Positions 51,698 to 60,862 of a stretch of 64,000 nt of DNA are shown piece by piece (positions within the stretch are counted from its first letter, which is position 1; every line of letters starts with the position of its first letter). Source of the stretch: Nocardioides sp. PD653-B2 (lineage in GTDB: Bacteria > Actinomycetota > Actinomycetes > Propionibacteriales > Nocardioidaceae); the NCBI RefSeq assembly GCF_002117935.1, contig NZ_BDJE01000034.1:1-64000 (forward strand), read 5' to 3'. Below the pieces are notes generated by a model that worked only from the letters and a program-made list of their open reading frames with translations, was not told where the DNA came from and made no database searches. The position numbers were made by a program, and so were the translations under genes.

Positions 51698-52498
51698 GTG
51701 AAGGTCCTCCTCAGCGGCGCCGCCGGCAGCATCGGCCGGGCGCTCACCCTCGGCCTCGTCGACCGCGGGCACGAGATCGTCGGGTTCGACCGCGTCCCGC
51801 AGCCCGAGGGACACGTCGGTCCCTGGTACACCGGCGACTGCGCCGACCCGGATGCCGTCGCCGAGGTCTTCGACGAGGAGCACTTCGACGCGGTCGTCCA
51901 CATGGCCGGCCACCCCGGCGAGGCCAGCCTCCCCGACTCGCTGACGTCGCACGTGGTCACGACCGCGGCACTGCTCGACGCGATGGTCGAGCACGACGTC
52001 ACCCGGATCGTCTACGGCGGCTCCAACCACGCGGTCGGCCGGACGCCGCGCACCGAGCTGCTCGGGATCGACGTCCCCCCGCGGCCGGACACGTTCTACG
52101 GCGTCAGCAAGGTCGCCGCCGAGGCCCTGATGAGCCTGTACGCCGACCGCTACGGCATCGACGCGGTGTCCTGCCGGATCGGCTCCTTCCTCGAGCGGCC
52201 GGAGACGGTGCGCCACCTGGCGACCTGGCTCTCCCCCGACGACTGCGTGCGGATGGTCGACGCCGCCCTGACCGCCACCGCGCCCGGCTTCGCCGTCCTC
52301 TACGGCATCTCGGACAACACCCGCGCCTGGTGGGACCTCGAGCCCGGCCGCGCCCTCGGCTACGAGCCGCAGGACGACGCCGAGGACTTCCTCTCCTCGG
52401 TCCGGCCCGGTCCGTCGGACGAGGCGGAGGCCGGCCACGTCGGCGGCCCGTACGCCACCGCCGAGTTCGAGCGGCCGGCGCTCGACCGCTCGTCTTGA
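51698..52498 (+). CDS. NAD-dependent epimerase/dehydratase (uronate dehydrogenase-like)
   Basis: 266 residues, GTG start. An extended SDR: NAD loop LLSGAAGSIGRAL, DFDRVP-type acidic residue after beta2, and catalytic YGVSK (Tyr-x-x-x-Lys). Overall layout (DTFYGVSKVAAEALMSLYAD; CRIGSFLERP; WWDLEPGRALGYEPQDDAE) resembles uronate dehydrogenases, which oxidise glucuronate or galacturonate. No uronate catabolic genes are near, so the substrate is uncertain. Confidence 0.85.
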   Translation: MKVLLSGAAGSIGRALTLGLVDRGHEIVGFDRVPQPEGHVGPWYTGDCADPDAVAEVFDEEHFDAVVHMAGHPGEASLPDSLTSHVVTTAALLDAMVEHDVTRIVYGGSNHAVGRTPRTELLGIDVPPRPDTFYGVSKVAAEALMSLYADRYGIDAVSCRIGSFLERPETVRHLATWLSPDDCVRMVDAALTATAPGFAVLYGISDNTRAWWDLEPGRALGYEPQDDAEDFLSSVRPGPSDEAEAGHVGGPYATAEFERPALDRSS

Positions 52499-52525
52499 CC
52501 TGGAGTGCACTCCAGGAGTGACACT
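52495..52525 (+). promoter_or_regulatory. MerR-type promoter/operator upstream of merR
   Basis: A -35 TTGACC (52495-52500) and -10 GACACT (52520-52525) are separated by 19 bp, the long spacer of MerR-activated promoters. The palindrome CCTGGAGTGCACTCCAGG (52499-52516) lies between them. The -10 ends 7 nt before the GTG start of merR. Confidence 0.75.
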
Positions 52526-52531
52526 GGCCGG

Positions 52532-52927
52532 GTGAGCTACTCCATCGCCCAGGCCGCCTCCGCGACCGCCCTGACGCCCGACACGCTGCGCTACTACGAG
52601 CGCGACGGGCTGATGCTGCAGCCGGTCGGCCGCTCGACGACCGGCCACCGCCGCTACACCGACGCCGACCTGCGCTGGATCGGCCTGCTCAACTGCCTGC
52701 GCGGCACCGGCATGCCGATCCGCGACGTACGCCGCTACGCCGCGCTGGTCCGTCAGGGCGAGGGCAACGAGCAAGCTCGGCTCGACCTGCTCCGTGCGCA
52801 CCGCCACCACGTGCTCGCCCAGCTGGCCGAGGTGCAGGAGCACCTCGGCGCGATCGACCGCAAGATCGGCATCTACATCGACAAGGTGGACGCCGCACTT
52901 GACCTGGGGCGCACTCCAACCGTTTGA
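52532..52927 (+). CDS. MerR-family transcriptional regulator
   Basis: 131 residues from the GTG at 52532, which is exactly 7 nt after the predicted -10; an upstream GTG at 52505 would fall inside the operator. The N-terminal winged helix ([38 protein letters not shown]) is followed by a coiled-coil dimerisation helix ([20 protein letters not shown]). No Cys pair for metal or redox sensing is present. It likely controls its own promoter and the aldo/keto reductase promoter located at the end of its coding sequence. Confidence 0.92.
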   Translation: MSYSIAQAASATALTPDTLRYYERDGLMLQPVGRSTTGHRRYTDADLRWIGLLNCLRGTGMPIRDVRRYAALVRQGEGNEQARLDLLRAHRHHVLAQLAEVQEHLGAIDRKIGIYIDKVDAALDLGRTPTV

Positions 52928-52929
52928 GT
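52899..52929 (+). promoter_or_regulatory. Second MerR-type promoter/operator, upstream of the aldo/keto reductase
   Basis: TTGACC (52899-52904) and TTGAGT (52924-52929) are again 19 bp apart with TGGGGCGCACTCCA between them, a degenerate copy of the first operator. Both promoters place their -10 end 7 nt before a start codon. This one lies in the last codons of merR. Confidence 0.7.
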
Positions 52930-52935
52930 AGTGCC

Positions 52936-53940
<1,005 letters not shown>

Positions 53941-53989
53941 GCGAGGGGCCGGAGTTTCGGGTCGTGCCCCGGGGGCCATACCTCACGGC

Positions 53990-54568
53990 ATGACCCGAAC
54001 CCGCGCCGTGGCTGCTGCTGCCGCCCTCGTGCTCGCCGCCGGCTGCTCGTCGGAGGGCTCCTCGCCGGACGGCTCCCCGGACCCGGAGCCGAGCAGGACG
54101 CCGACCTCGTCGACGAGCGCGCCGACGACCGACCCCGCGAAGCCGGCGGTCGTCCTGCGGGGCTACCCCGGGTCGTCGTGCCAGACCCGCGGCGGCATGG
54201 TCGTCGAGGTGGGCAGCATGCGGGTGACCCGCCCCGTGACTCTCGAGAAGGCGGGCCTCGTCGGCGACGTCAACGTCGTCCACGGGGCGCCGAGCGTGGT
54301 CGCCCGACCGGACAGGGGCCCGGACTGGTCGGGCAGCTATCCCGGCCCCCAGCCGAGCCCGCGGTCCCGGCGTGACCTCGGATGGGACCAGCGCAAGCCC
54401 TTGGCAGGCGCGCAGCTCGAGCCTGGGCGGTACTACTTCTTCCTCCCCCTCAGGGTCCGCCCGCCGAGTGCGCACTTCGACGCGCTGCAGGTCACCTGGT
54501 CGGAGGGCGACGTCCCCGGAGTCGACGAGGCCGAGCGGGTCTCGGACTTCAAGGACTCGTGTCGGTAG
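53990..54568 (+). CDS. Small secreted lipoprotein (paralogue A)
   Basis: 192 residues. Type II signal peptide with lipobox LAAGCSS, then a Ser/Thr/Pro linker to about residue 48. The mature domain has two Cys (GSSCQTRGG; KDSCR) and the motif QRKPLAGAQLEPGRYYFFLPL. The same pattern occurs in the lipoprotein at 55095-55694. No known family is recognised. Confidence 0.75.
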   Translation: MTRTRAVAAAAALVLAAGCSSEGSSPDGSPDPEPSRTPTSSTSAPTTDPAKPAVVLRGYPGSSCQTRGGMVVEVGSMRVTRPVTLEKAGLVGDVNVVHGAPSVVARPDRGPDWSGSYPGPQPSPRSRRDLGWDQRKPLAGAQLEPGRYYFFLPLRVRPPSAHFDALQVTWSEGDVPGVDEAERVSDFKDSCR

Positions 54569-54575
54569 CCAGGTC

Positions 54576-54581
54576 TACGGT
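54576..54581 (+). promoter_or_regulatory. Putative -10 (TACGGT) of the VOC gene
   Basis: TACGGT ends 7 nt before the ATG at 54588. Confidence 0.45.
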
Positions 54582-54587
54582 GCCCGC

Positions 54588-55037
54588 ATGGTGATGTGGC
54601 AGCTCACGATCGACGCCAACGACCCGGCCCGCCTGGTGCGGTTCTGGGCTCCCCTGCTCGGTTACGAGATCCAACCTCCGCCGGCCGGCTTCGACAGCTG
54701 GGTCGACTGGTACCGGTCCCGGGGCGTGCCCGAGGAGGAGCTGGCCGGCGACCCGGAGGACCTGGTCGACCGGATCCACGACCCGTCCGGCCGCGGGCCG
54801 AACATCTGGTTCCAGATCGTGCCCGAGCACAAGACGCTCAAGAACCGCTTCCACCTCGACGTCTACGCCACCGACCGCGACCCGACCCTGAGCATCGACG
54901 AGCGCCGCGCCATCGTCGAGGCGAAGGTCGCCGAGGTCGTCGCCGCCGGCGCGACGCTGGGCCACCGCACCGTCGGCCCCGACTCCTACTTCGCCCTCAT
55001 GCACGACCCCGAGGGCAACGAGTTCTGCATCGCCTGA
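54588..55037 (+). CDS. VOC/glyoxalase-like domain protein
   Basis: 149 residues. One VOC module: WQLTIDANDPARLVRFWAPL at the N-terminus, NIWFQIVPEHKTLKNRFHLD in the middle and FALMHDPEGNEFCIA at the end. His and Glu at the typical metal positions are present (FHLD; EGNEF). The family covers glyoxalases, dioxygenases and antibiotic-binding proteins, so no reaction is assigned. Confidence 0.88.
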   Translation: MVMWQLTIDANDPARLVRFWAPLLGYEIQPPPAGFDSWVDWYRSRGVPEEELAGDPEDLVDRIHDPSGRGPNIWFQIVPEHKTLKNRFHLDVYATDRDPTLSIDERRAIVEAKVAEVVAAGATLGHRTVGPDSYFALMHDPEGNEFCIA

Positions 55038-55094
55038 TCGCGGCTCGCGGTGGTCCCGTGTTTGGGAGGCAGCCCCCGATGGAACTCCAGGGGA

Positions 55095-55694
55095 GTGACT
55101 CCTCCCCGCAACACCGCAGCCGCGGTCCTCGCCGTGGCCGCCCTGCTCGCTGCGGGCTGCTCCTCCGACTCGACCGCGCCGGAGGCCTCCCCGAGCACCG
55201 CGGCCACGTCAGCCGCGACCACCCCGAGCCCGAGCGCCACGTCGACGCCGACGCCGTCGCCGGGGGCCGAGGACCCCATCGCCTTCGGCTCGTACGGCGG
55301 AGTGTCGTGCTCCGAGGTCCAGGGACCGATGCTGATGGTCGACCAGCTCGAGGTGCTGCGCCCGATGACCCTGACCGCTCTCGATCTCCCGGAGGCGGAC
55401 GGGATCGCCATCGGCGACGTCACGATCTCGCGGCGGCGGCAGGGTGACCTCCCCCTGTCGGGCGGCTGGCTCGGCACGGAGCCCGCGGACGGACGCAAGG
55501 ACGACCTGCGCTGGGCCCGGCGCACGCCGCTGGCCGGCGCCCGGGTGGCGCCCGGTTGGTACAACTACTTCCTGCCGCTGGACATCGCCGGGGTGGCGAG
55601 GTTCCGCGGGGTCGAGATCTCGTGGCAGGACGACGCCGGCAGCGGCACCAGCCGTCAGACGGTGAACGAGACCTACCGCAGGTCCTGCGCCTGA
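55095..55694 (+). CDS. Small secreted lipoprotein (paralogue B)
   Basis: 199 residues from a GTG at 55095 (GGGGA just upstream); the frame is open to 55050. Lipobox LLAAGCSS and a Ser/Thr/Pro linker. The mature part has two Cys (GVSCSEVQG; YRRSCA) and RRTPLAGARVAPGWYNYFLPLDI, matching the lipoprotein at 53990-54568. Unknown function. Its end overlaps the convergent SRPBCC gene by 22 bp. Confidence 0.75.
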   Translation: MTPPRNTAAAVLAVAALLAAGCSSDSTAPEASPSTAATSAATTPSPSATSTPTPSPGAEDPIAFGSYGGVSCSEVQGPMLMVDQLEVLRPMTLTALDLPEADGIAIGDVTISRRRQGDLPLSGGWLGTEPADGRKDDLRWARRTPLAGARVAPGWYNYFLPLDIAGVARFRGVEISWQDDAGSGTSRQTVNETYRRSCA

Positions 55695-56110
55695 GAGCGC
55701 AGACCCGCGATGCAGCCGGCCATCATCTGGTCGTGGTTCCAGCGCAGCACCGGTCGGGCGACGTACGACGCCGCGCCCAGCAGACCGCCCACCCTGACCT
55801 CCTGGGAGAAGTCCAGCCGGGTCCCCCCGTCGACCGCCGTGAGCGCGAACCGCACCGACCCCGCGAGGTCGCCCGACACGTCGACCTCGAGCAACCCCGC
55901 CGACCGGTTCGAGGCGTGCAGCACGAGGTCGAGCGTGTAGGGCAGCGTCGAGCGGCAGAGCACCCGCGCGTCGTCGGGCCCGAGGGAGGCGACCGCGACG
56001 ACCTGCGGCCACCAGTCGGGATAGCGCTCGAGGTCGAGCAGCACGTCGTGCACCGCCGAGACGGGCGCGTCGACCTGCCAGCTGTCCCGGAAGGCGAAGG
56101 ACGGGCTCAC
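55673..56110 (-). CDS. SRPBCC/polyketide-cyclase-like protein
   Basis: 145 residues from a GTG at 56110. A START-like helix-grip fold is indicated by VDAPVSAVHDVLLDLERYPDWWPQV written across its first helices, followed by alternating beta strands (GLLEVDVSGDLAGSVRFAL; TRLDFSQEVRVGG) and a long C-terminal helix. It may bind a lipid or aromatic ligand. The much longer open frame upstream is antisense to the phosphomutase and is not used. It is divergent from the phosphomutase gene, 18 bp apart. Confidence 0.85.
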   Translation of the reverse strand: MSPSFAFRDSWQVDAPVSAVHDVLLDLERYPDWWPQVVAVASLGPDDARVLCRSTLPYTLDLVLHASNRSAGLLEVDVSGDLAGSVRFALTAVDGGTRLDFSQEVRVGGLLGAASYVARPVLRWNHDQMMAGCIAGLRSQAQDLR

Positions 56111-56115
56111 CCTCG

Positions 56116-56121
56116 TATCGT
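56116..56121 (+). promoter_or_regulatory. Putative -10 (TATCGT) of the phosphomutase gene
   Basis: TATCGT ends 8 nt before the ATG at 56129. Confidence 0.45.
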
Positions 56122-56128
56122 GCCCTCC

Positions 56129-57766
56129 ATGACCGACCTGCTCGCCGCCGCCCGCGTCTGGGCAGCCGATGACCCCGACCCCCAGACCCGCGCCGAGCTG
56201 GAGGCCGTGATCGCGGCGGTCGAGGCCGGTGGCGACCCCGCCGACCTCGCGGACCGCTTCGACGGCACCCTCGAGTTCGGTACGGCGGGCCTGCGCGGCG
56301 CGCTCGGCGCCGGACCGAACCGGATGAACCGGGTCGTCGTGACCCGGGCCGCGGCCGGGCTGGCCCGGTACCTGCTCGACTCCGGGGTGACCCACGGCTC
56401 GGTCGTGATCGGGTACGACGCCCGCCACAACTCCGACGTCTTCGCCCGCGACACCGCCGAGGTCATGACCGGTGCCGGCCTCAAGGCCTACCTGCTGCCC
56501 CGTCCGCTGCCGACGCCGCTGCTGGCGTTCGCGATCCGCGAGCTCGGCTGCGCCGCGGGCGTGATGGTGACCGCGAGCCACAACCCGCCCGAGGACAACG
56601 GCTACAAGGTCTACCTCGGCGACGGCAGCCAGATCGTGCCCCCGGCCGACGCCGAGATCGCGGCCCGGATCGCCGCCGTCGGGGCGCTGGCCGACATCCC
56701 GCGCGGCGGCGGCGGCAAGCTCCTCGAGGAGGAGATCGTCGACCACTACCTCGACACCGTCGCCGGGCTGGCCGTGGACGGCCCGCGCGACCTCACCATC
56801 GTCTACACGCCGCTGCACGGCGTCGGCGGCACGACCGTCGCCCGGGTCCTCGAGGCCGCGGGCTTCGACGAGCCCTGGGTCGTCGAGCAGCAGGCCGAGC
56901 CGGACGCCGACTTCCCCACCGTCGCCTTCCCCAACCCCGAGGAGCCCGGCGCCATGGACCTCGCCATGGCGCTCGCCCGGGCCCGCGGCGCCGACCTCGT
57001 GGTCGCCAACGACCCGGACGCGGACCGCTGCGCCGCCGCCGTCCCCGACCCGCACGGCTGGCGGATGCTGCGCGGCGACGAGGTCGGCGCCCTGCTCGCC
57101 CACGCCCTCCTGAGCCGCGGCAAACAGGGCACCTACGCGGCCAGCATCGTGTCGTCGAGCCTGCTGGGGAAGATGGCGAAGGCCGCCGGCCAGCCGTACG
57201 TCGAGACCCTCACCGGCTTCAAGTGGATCGGCCGGGTAGAGGGCCTCGCGTTCGGATACGAGGAGGCGCTGGGCTACTGCGTCGACCCGGAGCACGTGCG
57301 CGACAAGGACGGCGTCTCCGCGCTGCTGCTGCTCTGCGAGCTCGCGGCCGAGGCGAAGGCCGCGGGGCGGAGCCTGGTCGACCTGCTCGACGACATCGCG
57401 GTCCAGCACGGGCTGCACGCCACCGACCAGCTGTCGGTCCGGGTGACCGACCTCGGCGAGATCGCGGCCGCCATGGGGCGGCTGCGCGCCACTCCACCGA
57501 CCGAGCTCGGTGGTCTCGCGGTCGAGCGCGCCGACGACCTGTCCGTCGGCAGCGCCGACCTGCCGCCCACCGACGGGCTGCGCTACCTGCTCGCCGACGG
57601 AGCGCGGGTGATCGTGCGGCCCAGCGGCACCGAGCCGAAGCTCAAGTGCTACCTCGAGGTCGTCGTGCCGGTGAACCCCGAGGACGGCGTGGACGCAGCC
57701 CGGATCGCGGCCGCCGGTCGACTGGACGCCCTGCGCGACGGCATCAAGGCAGCCGCCGGGATCTGA
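56129..57766 (+). CDS. pmmB: Phosphohexomutase (phosphoglucomutase/phosphomannomutase family)
   Basis: 545 residues. Alpha-D-phosphohexomutase with the phosphoserine loop VTASHNPPEDNGYKVY, the metal site NDPDADR, the sugar loop region CVDPEHVRDKDGV and the phosphate-binding RPSGTEPKLK. It shifts phosphate between C1 and C6 of hexoses; members of this long subgroup may also act on pentose phosphates. In mycobacteria a homologue (pmmB) neighbours the PNP gene, as here, which suggests a role in using ribose-1-phosphate from nucleosides. Confidence 0.93.
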   Translation: MTDLLAAARVWAADDPDPQTRAELEAVIAAVEAGGDPADLADRFDGTLEFGTAGLRGALGAGPNRMNRVVVTRAAAGLARYLLDSGVTHGSVVIGYDARHNSDVFARDTAEVMTGAGLKAYLLPRPLPTPLLAFAIRELGCAAGVMVTASHNPPEDNGYKVYLGDGSQIVPPADAEIAARIAAVGALADIPRGGGGKLLEEEIVDHYLDTVAGLAVDGPRDLTIVYTPLHGVGGTTVARVLEAAGFDEPWVVEQQAEPDADFPTVAFPNPEEPGAMDLAMALARARGADLVVANDPDADRCAAAVPDPHGWRMLRGDEVGALLAHALLSRGKQGTYAASIVSSSLLGKMAKAAGQPYVETLTGFKWIGRVEGLAFGYEEALGYCVDPEHVRDKDGVSALLLLCELAAEAKAAGRSLVDLLDDIAVQHGLHATDQLSVRVTDLGEIAAAMGRLRATPPTELGGLAVERADDLSVGSADLPPTDGLRYLLADGARVIVRPSGTEPKLKCYLEVVVPVNPEDGVDAARIAAAGRLDALRDGIKAAAGI

Positions 57767-57776
57767 ACCGCAGCGC

Positions 57777-58406
57777 TCAGCGGACCAGCCAGACCGCGAA
57801 GGCGACCACGCAGACGGCGGCGGCGGCAATCTCCGGCCAGGCATAGGTACGGCGCACGCCGGCGGCGAGCGCCTCCTGCTCGGGTGAGTCCTTCGCGATC
57901 CTGCGCTGCTCGCGACTGTCCTGCGCGAGCAGGCGGATCCGCTCCTCGACGAACATCTGGGGCGAGTTCTTGATCCGCACCGGGGGCGTCTCGGGGACCT
58001 GGCTCTGCGGGTCGTGGAGCCGGCTCAGCCGCCTGACCATCACGGTCTGGCGCGCCGAGTAGCCGACCGTCGGCGACACGTACCGCTTGCCTCCGACACC
58101 GACCGCGAGCACCTGCGTGACGACCACCCGGTCGATCGCCGCCAGCGGGAGCAGGTCGGTGTGGAACATCCCGCGCAACACCAGGTCGTGGTGCGTGACC
58201 CACACGGCTGGGCGCAGCAGCGCCGCCCAGCACAGGATCGCCCCGAGGACGGCGCCGATGGCCACCCCGGCCGGACGCCCGGTGTCTCCCGCGACCAGGG
58301 CGAGCACGAAGACCACGGTGGCGGTGACCAGGCCGAGGATGCCGCTGAACCGGCCGTTCGTCGGCGGAAACCGCTCGACGACGGCGTCGGTGTGGTGCTC
58401 GGTCAT
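57777..58406 (-). CDS. PH-like domain membrane protein
   Basis: 209 residues from the ATG at 58406. Two N-terminal hydrophobic segments (GLVTATVVFVLALVAG; GVAIGAVLGAILCWAAL), a PH-like segment (VTHHDLVLRGMFHTDLLPL), a charged cytoplasmic part and a third hydrophobic helix at the C-terminus. It is convergent with the phosphomutase gene and divergent from deoC. Unknown function. Confidence 0.75.
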   Translation of the reverse strand: MTEHHTDAVVERFPPTNGRFSGILGLVTATVVFVLALVAGDTGRPAGVAIGAVLGAILCWAALLRPAVWVTHHDLVLRGMFHTDLLPLAAIDRVVVTQVLAVGVGGKRYVSPTVGYSARQTVMVRRLSRLHDPQSQVPETPPVRIKNSPQMFVEERIRLLAQDSREQRRIAKDSPEQEALAAGVRRTYAWPEIAAAAVCVVAFAVWLVR

Positions 58407-58447
58407 GCCTGCTCTCTCCGGTTTGTGGCGTGTCGCAACGACAACCC

Positions 58448-58453
58448 TATGCT
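58448..58453 (+). promoter_or_regulatory. Putative -10 (TATGCT) of the deoC operon
   Basis: TATGCT ends 7 nt before the GTG at 58460, supporting that start over the GTG at 58430 and predicting a leaderless deoC-aldehyde dehydrogenase mRNA. Confidence 0.55.
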
Positions 58454-58459
58454 GGGTCG

Positions 58460-59422
58460 GTGACCAGCACCCCCACCGTCCTCGACGACGTGACCCGAAC
58501 GGAATCGTCCCTGCGACAGTTCCTGCACGGCCTGCCCGGTGTCGACCAGGTCGGGGCCGAGGCACGCGCCGCCGGGCTCGGGACCCGCTCGATCAAGACC
58601 AGCGCGAAGGCCTATGCGCTCGACCTGGCGATCCGGATGGTCGACCTGACCACGCTGGAGGGCCAGGACACCCCCGGCAAGGTGCGCGCCCTCGCCGCCA
58701 AGGCGATGCGCCCCGATCCCGCCGACCCCACCTGTCCCGCCGCCGCCGCCGTCTGCGTCTACCCCGACATGGTCGCCACCGCGAAGCAGACGCTCGGCGA
58801 GAGCGGCGTCCACGTCGCCTCCGTCGCCACGGCCTTCCCCAGCGGCCGCGCGGCCCTCGACATCAAGCTCGCCGACACCCGCGACGCGGTCGAGGCCGGC
58901 GCCGACGAGATCGACATGGTCATCGACCGTGGCGCCTTCCTGGCCGGCCACTACCAGCGGGTCTACGACGAGATCGTCGCCGTCAAGGCCGCCTGTGCCA
59001 GGTCCAACGGCGAGGACGCCCACCTGAAGGTGATCTTCGAGACCGGCGAGCTGCAGACCTACGACAACGTCCGCCGGGTCAGCTGGCTCGCGATGATGGC
59101 CGGCGCGCACTTCATCAAGACCTCGACCGGCAAGGTCCAGCCCGCCGCCACCCTCCCGGTCACCCTGGTCATGCTCGAGGCGGTCCGCGACTTCCGCGAG
59201 CTGACCGGCCAGATGGTCGGCGTGAAGCCCGCGGGCGGCATCCGCACCGCGAAGGACGCCATCAAGTACCTCGTGATGGTCAACGAGGTCGCCGGCCAGG
59301 ACTGGCTCGACCCCGACTGGTTCCGCTTCGGGGCCTCCACGCTGCTCAACGACCTGCTCATGCAGCGCACCAAGATGACCACCGGCCGCTACTCCGGTCC
59401 CGACTACTTCACGTTGGACTGA
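58460..59422 (+). CDS. deoC: Deoxyribose-phosphate aldolase
   Basis: 320 residues from the GTG at 58460, longer than E. coli DeoC (about 260) owing to an N-terminal extension. It splits 2-deoxyribose-5-phosphate into glyceraldehyde-3-phosphate and acetaldehyde. Motifs: AAVCVYPDMV, VATAFPSG, DEIDMVID, the Schiff-base Lys in FIKTSTGK and the second active-site Lys in VGVKPAGGI. Two aldehyde dehydrogenase genes follow, so the acetaldehyde can be oxidised at once. Confidence 0.95.
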   Translation: MTSTPTVLDDVTRTESSLRQFLHGLPGVDQVGAEARAAGLGTRSIKTSAKAYALDLAIRMVDLTTLEGQDTPGKVRALAAKAMRPDPADPTCPAAAAVCVYPDMVATAKQTLGESGVHVASVATAFPSGRAALDIKLADTRDAVEAGADEIDMVIDRGAFLAGHYQRVYDEIVAVKAACARSNGEDAHLKVIFETGELQTYDNVRRVSWLAMMAGAHFIKTSTGKVQPAATLPVTLVMLEAVRDFRELTGQMVGVKPAGGIRTAKDAIKYLVMVNEVAGQDWLDPDWFRFGASTLLNDLLMQRTKMTTGRYSGPDYFTLD

Positions 59423-59428
59423 TTCCCT

Positions 59429-60862
59429 GTGACCACTCCCTTCGACTACGCACCGGCCCCCGAGTCGCGGAGCATCGTCGACATCAAGCCGTCCTACGGC
59501 CTCTTCATCAACGGCGAGTTCGTCGACGGCCACGGCAAGTCCTTCAAGACGATCAGCCCCGCCACCGAGGAGGTCCTCGCCGAGGTCGCCGAGGCCGACG
59601 ACGCCGACGTCGACGCCGCGGTGAAGGCCGCGCGCCGGGCCTACGACCGGGTCTGGTCGAGGATGCCGGGCCGCGAGCGCGCCAAGTACCTCTACCGGAT
59701 CGCCCGGATCATCCAGGAGCGCAGCCGTGAGCTGGCCGTGCTGGAGTCGATCGACAACGGCAAGCCGATCAAGGAGTCGCGCGACGTCGACATCCCGATC
59801 GTCGCCGCCCACTTCTTCTACTACGCCGGCTGGGCCGACAAGCTGGAGTACGCCGGACGCGGCGCCGACCCGCGGCCGCTCGGTGTCGCGGGCCAGATCA
59901 TCCCGTGGAACTTCCCGCTCCTCATGCTGGCGTGGAAGATCGCCCCGGCCCTCGCCTGCGGCAACACCGTGGTGCTCAAGCCGGCCGAGACCACGCCGCT
60001 GACCGCGCTGCTCTTCGCCGAGATCTGCCAGCAGGCCGACCTCCCGCCGGGCGTCGTCAACATCATCACCGGCGCCGGCGGCACCGGCCAGGCACTGGTG
60101 GCCCACCCGGGCATCGACAAGGTCGCCTTCACCGGCTCCACCGATGTCGGCAAGGCCATCGCCCGCACCGTCGCCGGCACCGACAAGAAGGTCACCCTCG
60201 AGCTCGGCGGCAAGGCCGCCAACATCGTCTTCGACGACGCCCCGCTCGACCAGGCCGTCGAGGGCATCGTCACCGGCATCTTCTTCAACCAGGGCCACGT
60301 GTGCTGCGCGGGCTCGCGGCTGCTGGTCCAGGAGTCGATCGCCGACGAGCTGCTCGCCAAGCTCAAGCGCCGGATGTCCACGCTGCGCGTGGGTGACCCG
60401 CTCGACAAGAACACCGACGTCGGCGCGATCAACTCCGCCGAGCAGCTGGCCCGGATCCGCGAGCTCTCCGACATCGGCGAGGCCGAGGGTGCCGGGCGCT
60501 GGTCGCCGGAGTGCGTGCTGCCCCAGCACGGCTTCTGGTTCCCGCCCACGATCTTCACCGGTGTCACCCAGGCCCACCGGATCGCCCGTGAGGAGATCTT
60601 CGGCCCGGTGCTGTCCGTGCTGACCTTCCGCACCCCCGCCGAGGCGGTCGAGAAGGCCAACAACACGCCGTACGGCCTCTCGGCCGGCATCTGGACCGAG
60701 AAGGGCTCGCGGATCCTCAAGATCGCCAGCCAGCTGCGCGCCGGCGTCGTCTGGGCCAACACGTTCAACAAGTTCGACCCGACCAGCCCCTTCGGCGGCT
60801 ACAAGGAGTCGGGCTACGGCCGCGAGGGCGGCCGCCACGGTCTGGAGGCCTACCTGCGATGA
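59429..60862 (+). CDS. Aldehyde dehydrogenase (NAD(P)-dependent)
   Basis: 477 residues, GTG start 7 bp after deoC. Complete catalytic set: IIPWNFPLLM with the oxyanion Asn, KPAETTPL, FTGSTDVGK, catalytic Glu in TLELGGKAANIV and catalytic Cys in NQGHVCCAGSR, plus EEIFGPVLSVL and FNKFDPTSPFGGYKESGYGR. Expected substrate is acetaldehyde from the DeoC reaction. The stop overlaps the next ATG (ATGA). Confidence 0.95.
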   Translation: MTTPFDYAPAPESRSIVDIKPSYGLFINGEFVDGHGKSFKTISPATEEVLAEVAEADDADVDAAVKAARRAYDRVWSRMPGRERAKYLYRIARIIQERSRELAVLESIDNGKPIKESRDVDIPIVAAHFFYYAGWADKLEYAGRGADPRPLGVAGQIIPWNFPLLMLAWKIAPALACGNTVVLKPAETTPLTALLFAEICQQADLPPGVVNIITGAGGTGQALVAHPGIDKVAFTGSTDVGKAIARTVAGTDKKVTLELGGKAANIVFDDAPLDQAVEGIVTGIFFNQGHVCCAGSRLLVQESIADELLAKLKRRMSTLRVGDPLDKNTDVGAINSAEQLARIRELSDIGEAEGAGRWSPECVLPQHGFWFPPTIFTGVTQAHRIAREEIFGPVLSVLTFRTPAEAVEKANNTPYGLSAGIWTEKGSRILKIASQLRAGVVWANTFNKFDPTSPFGGYKESGYGREGGRHGLEAYLR

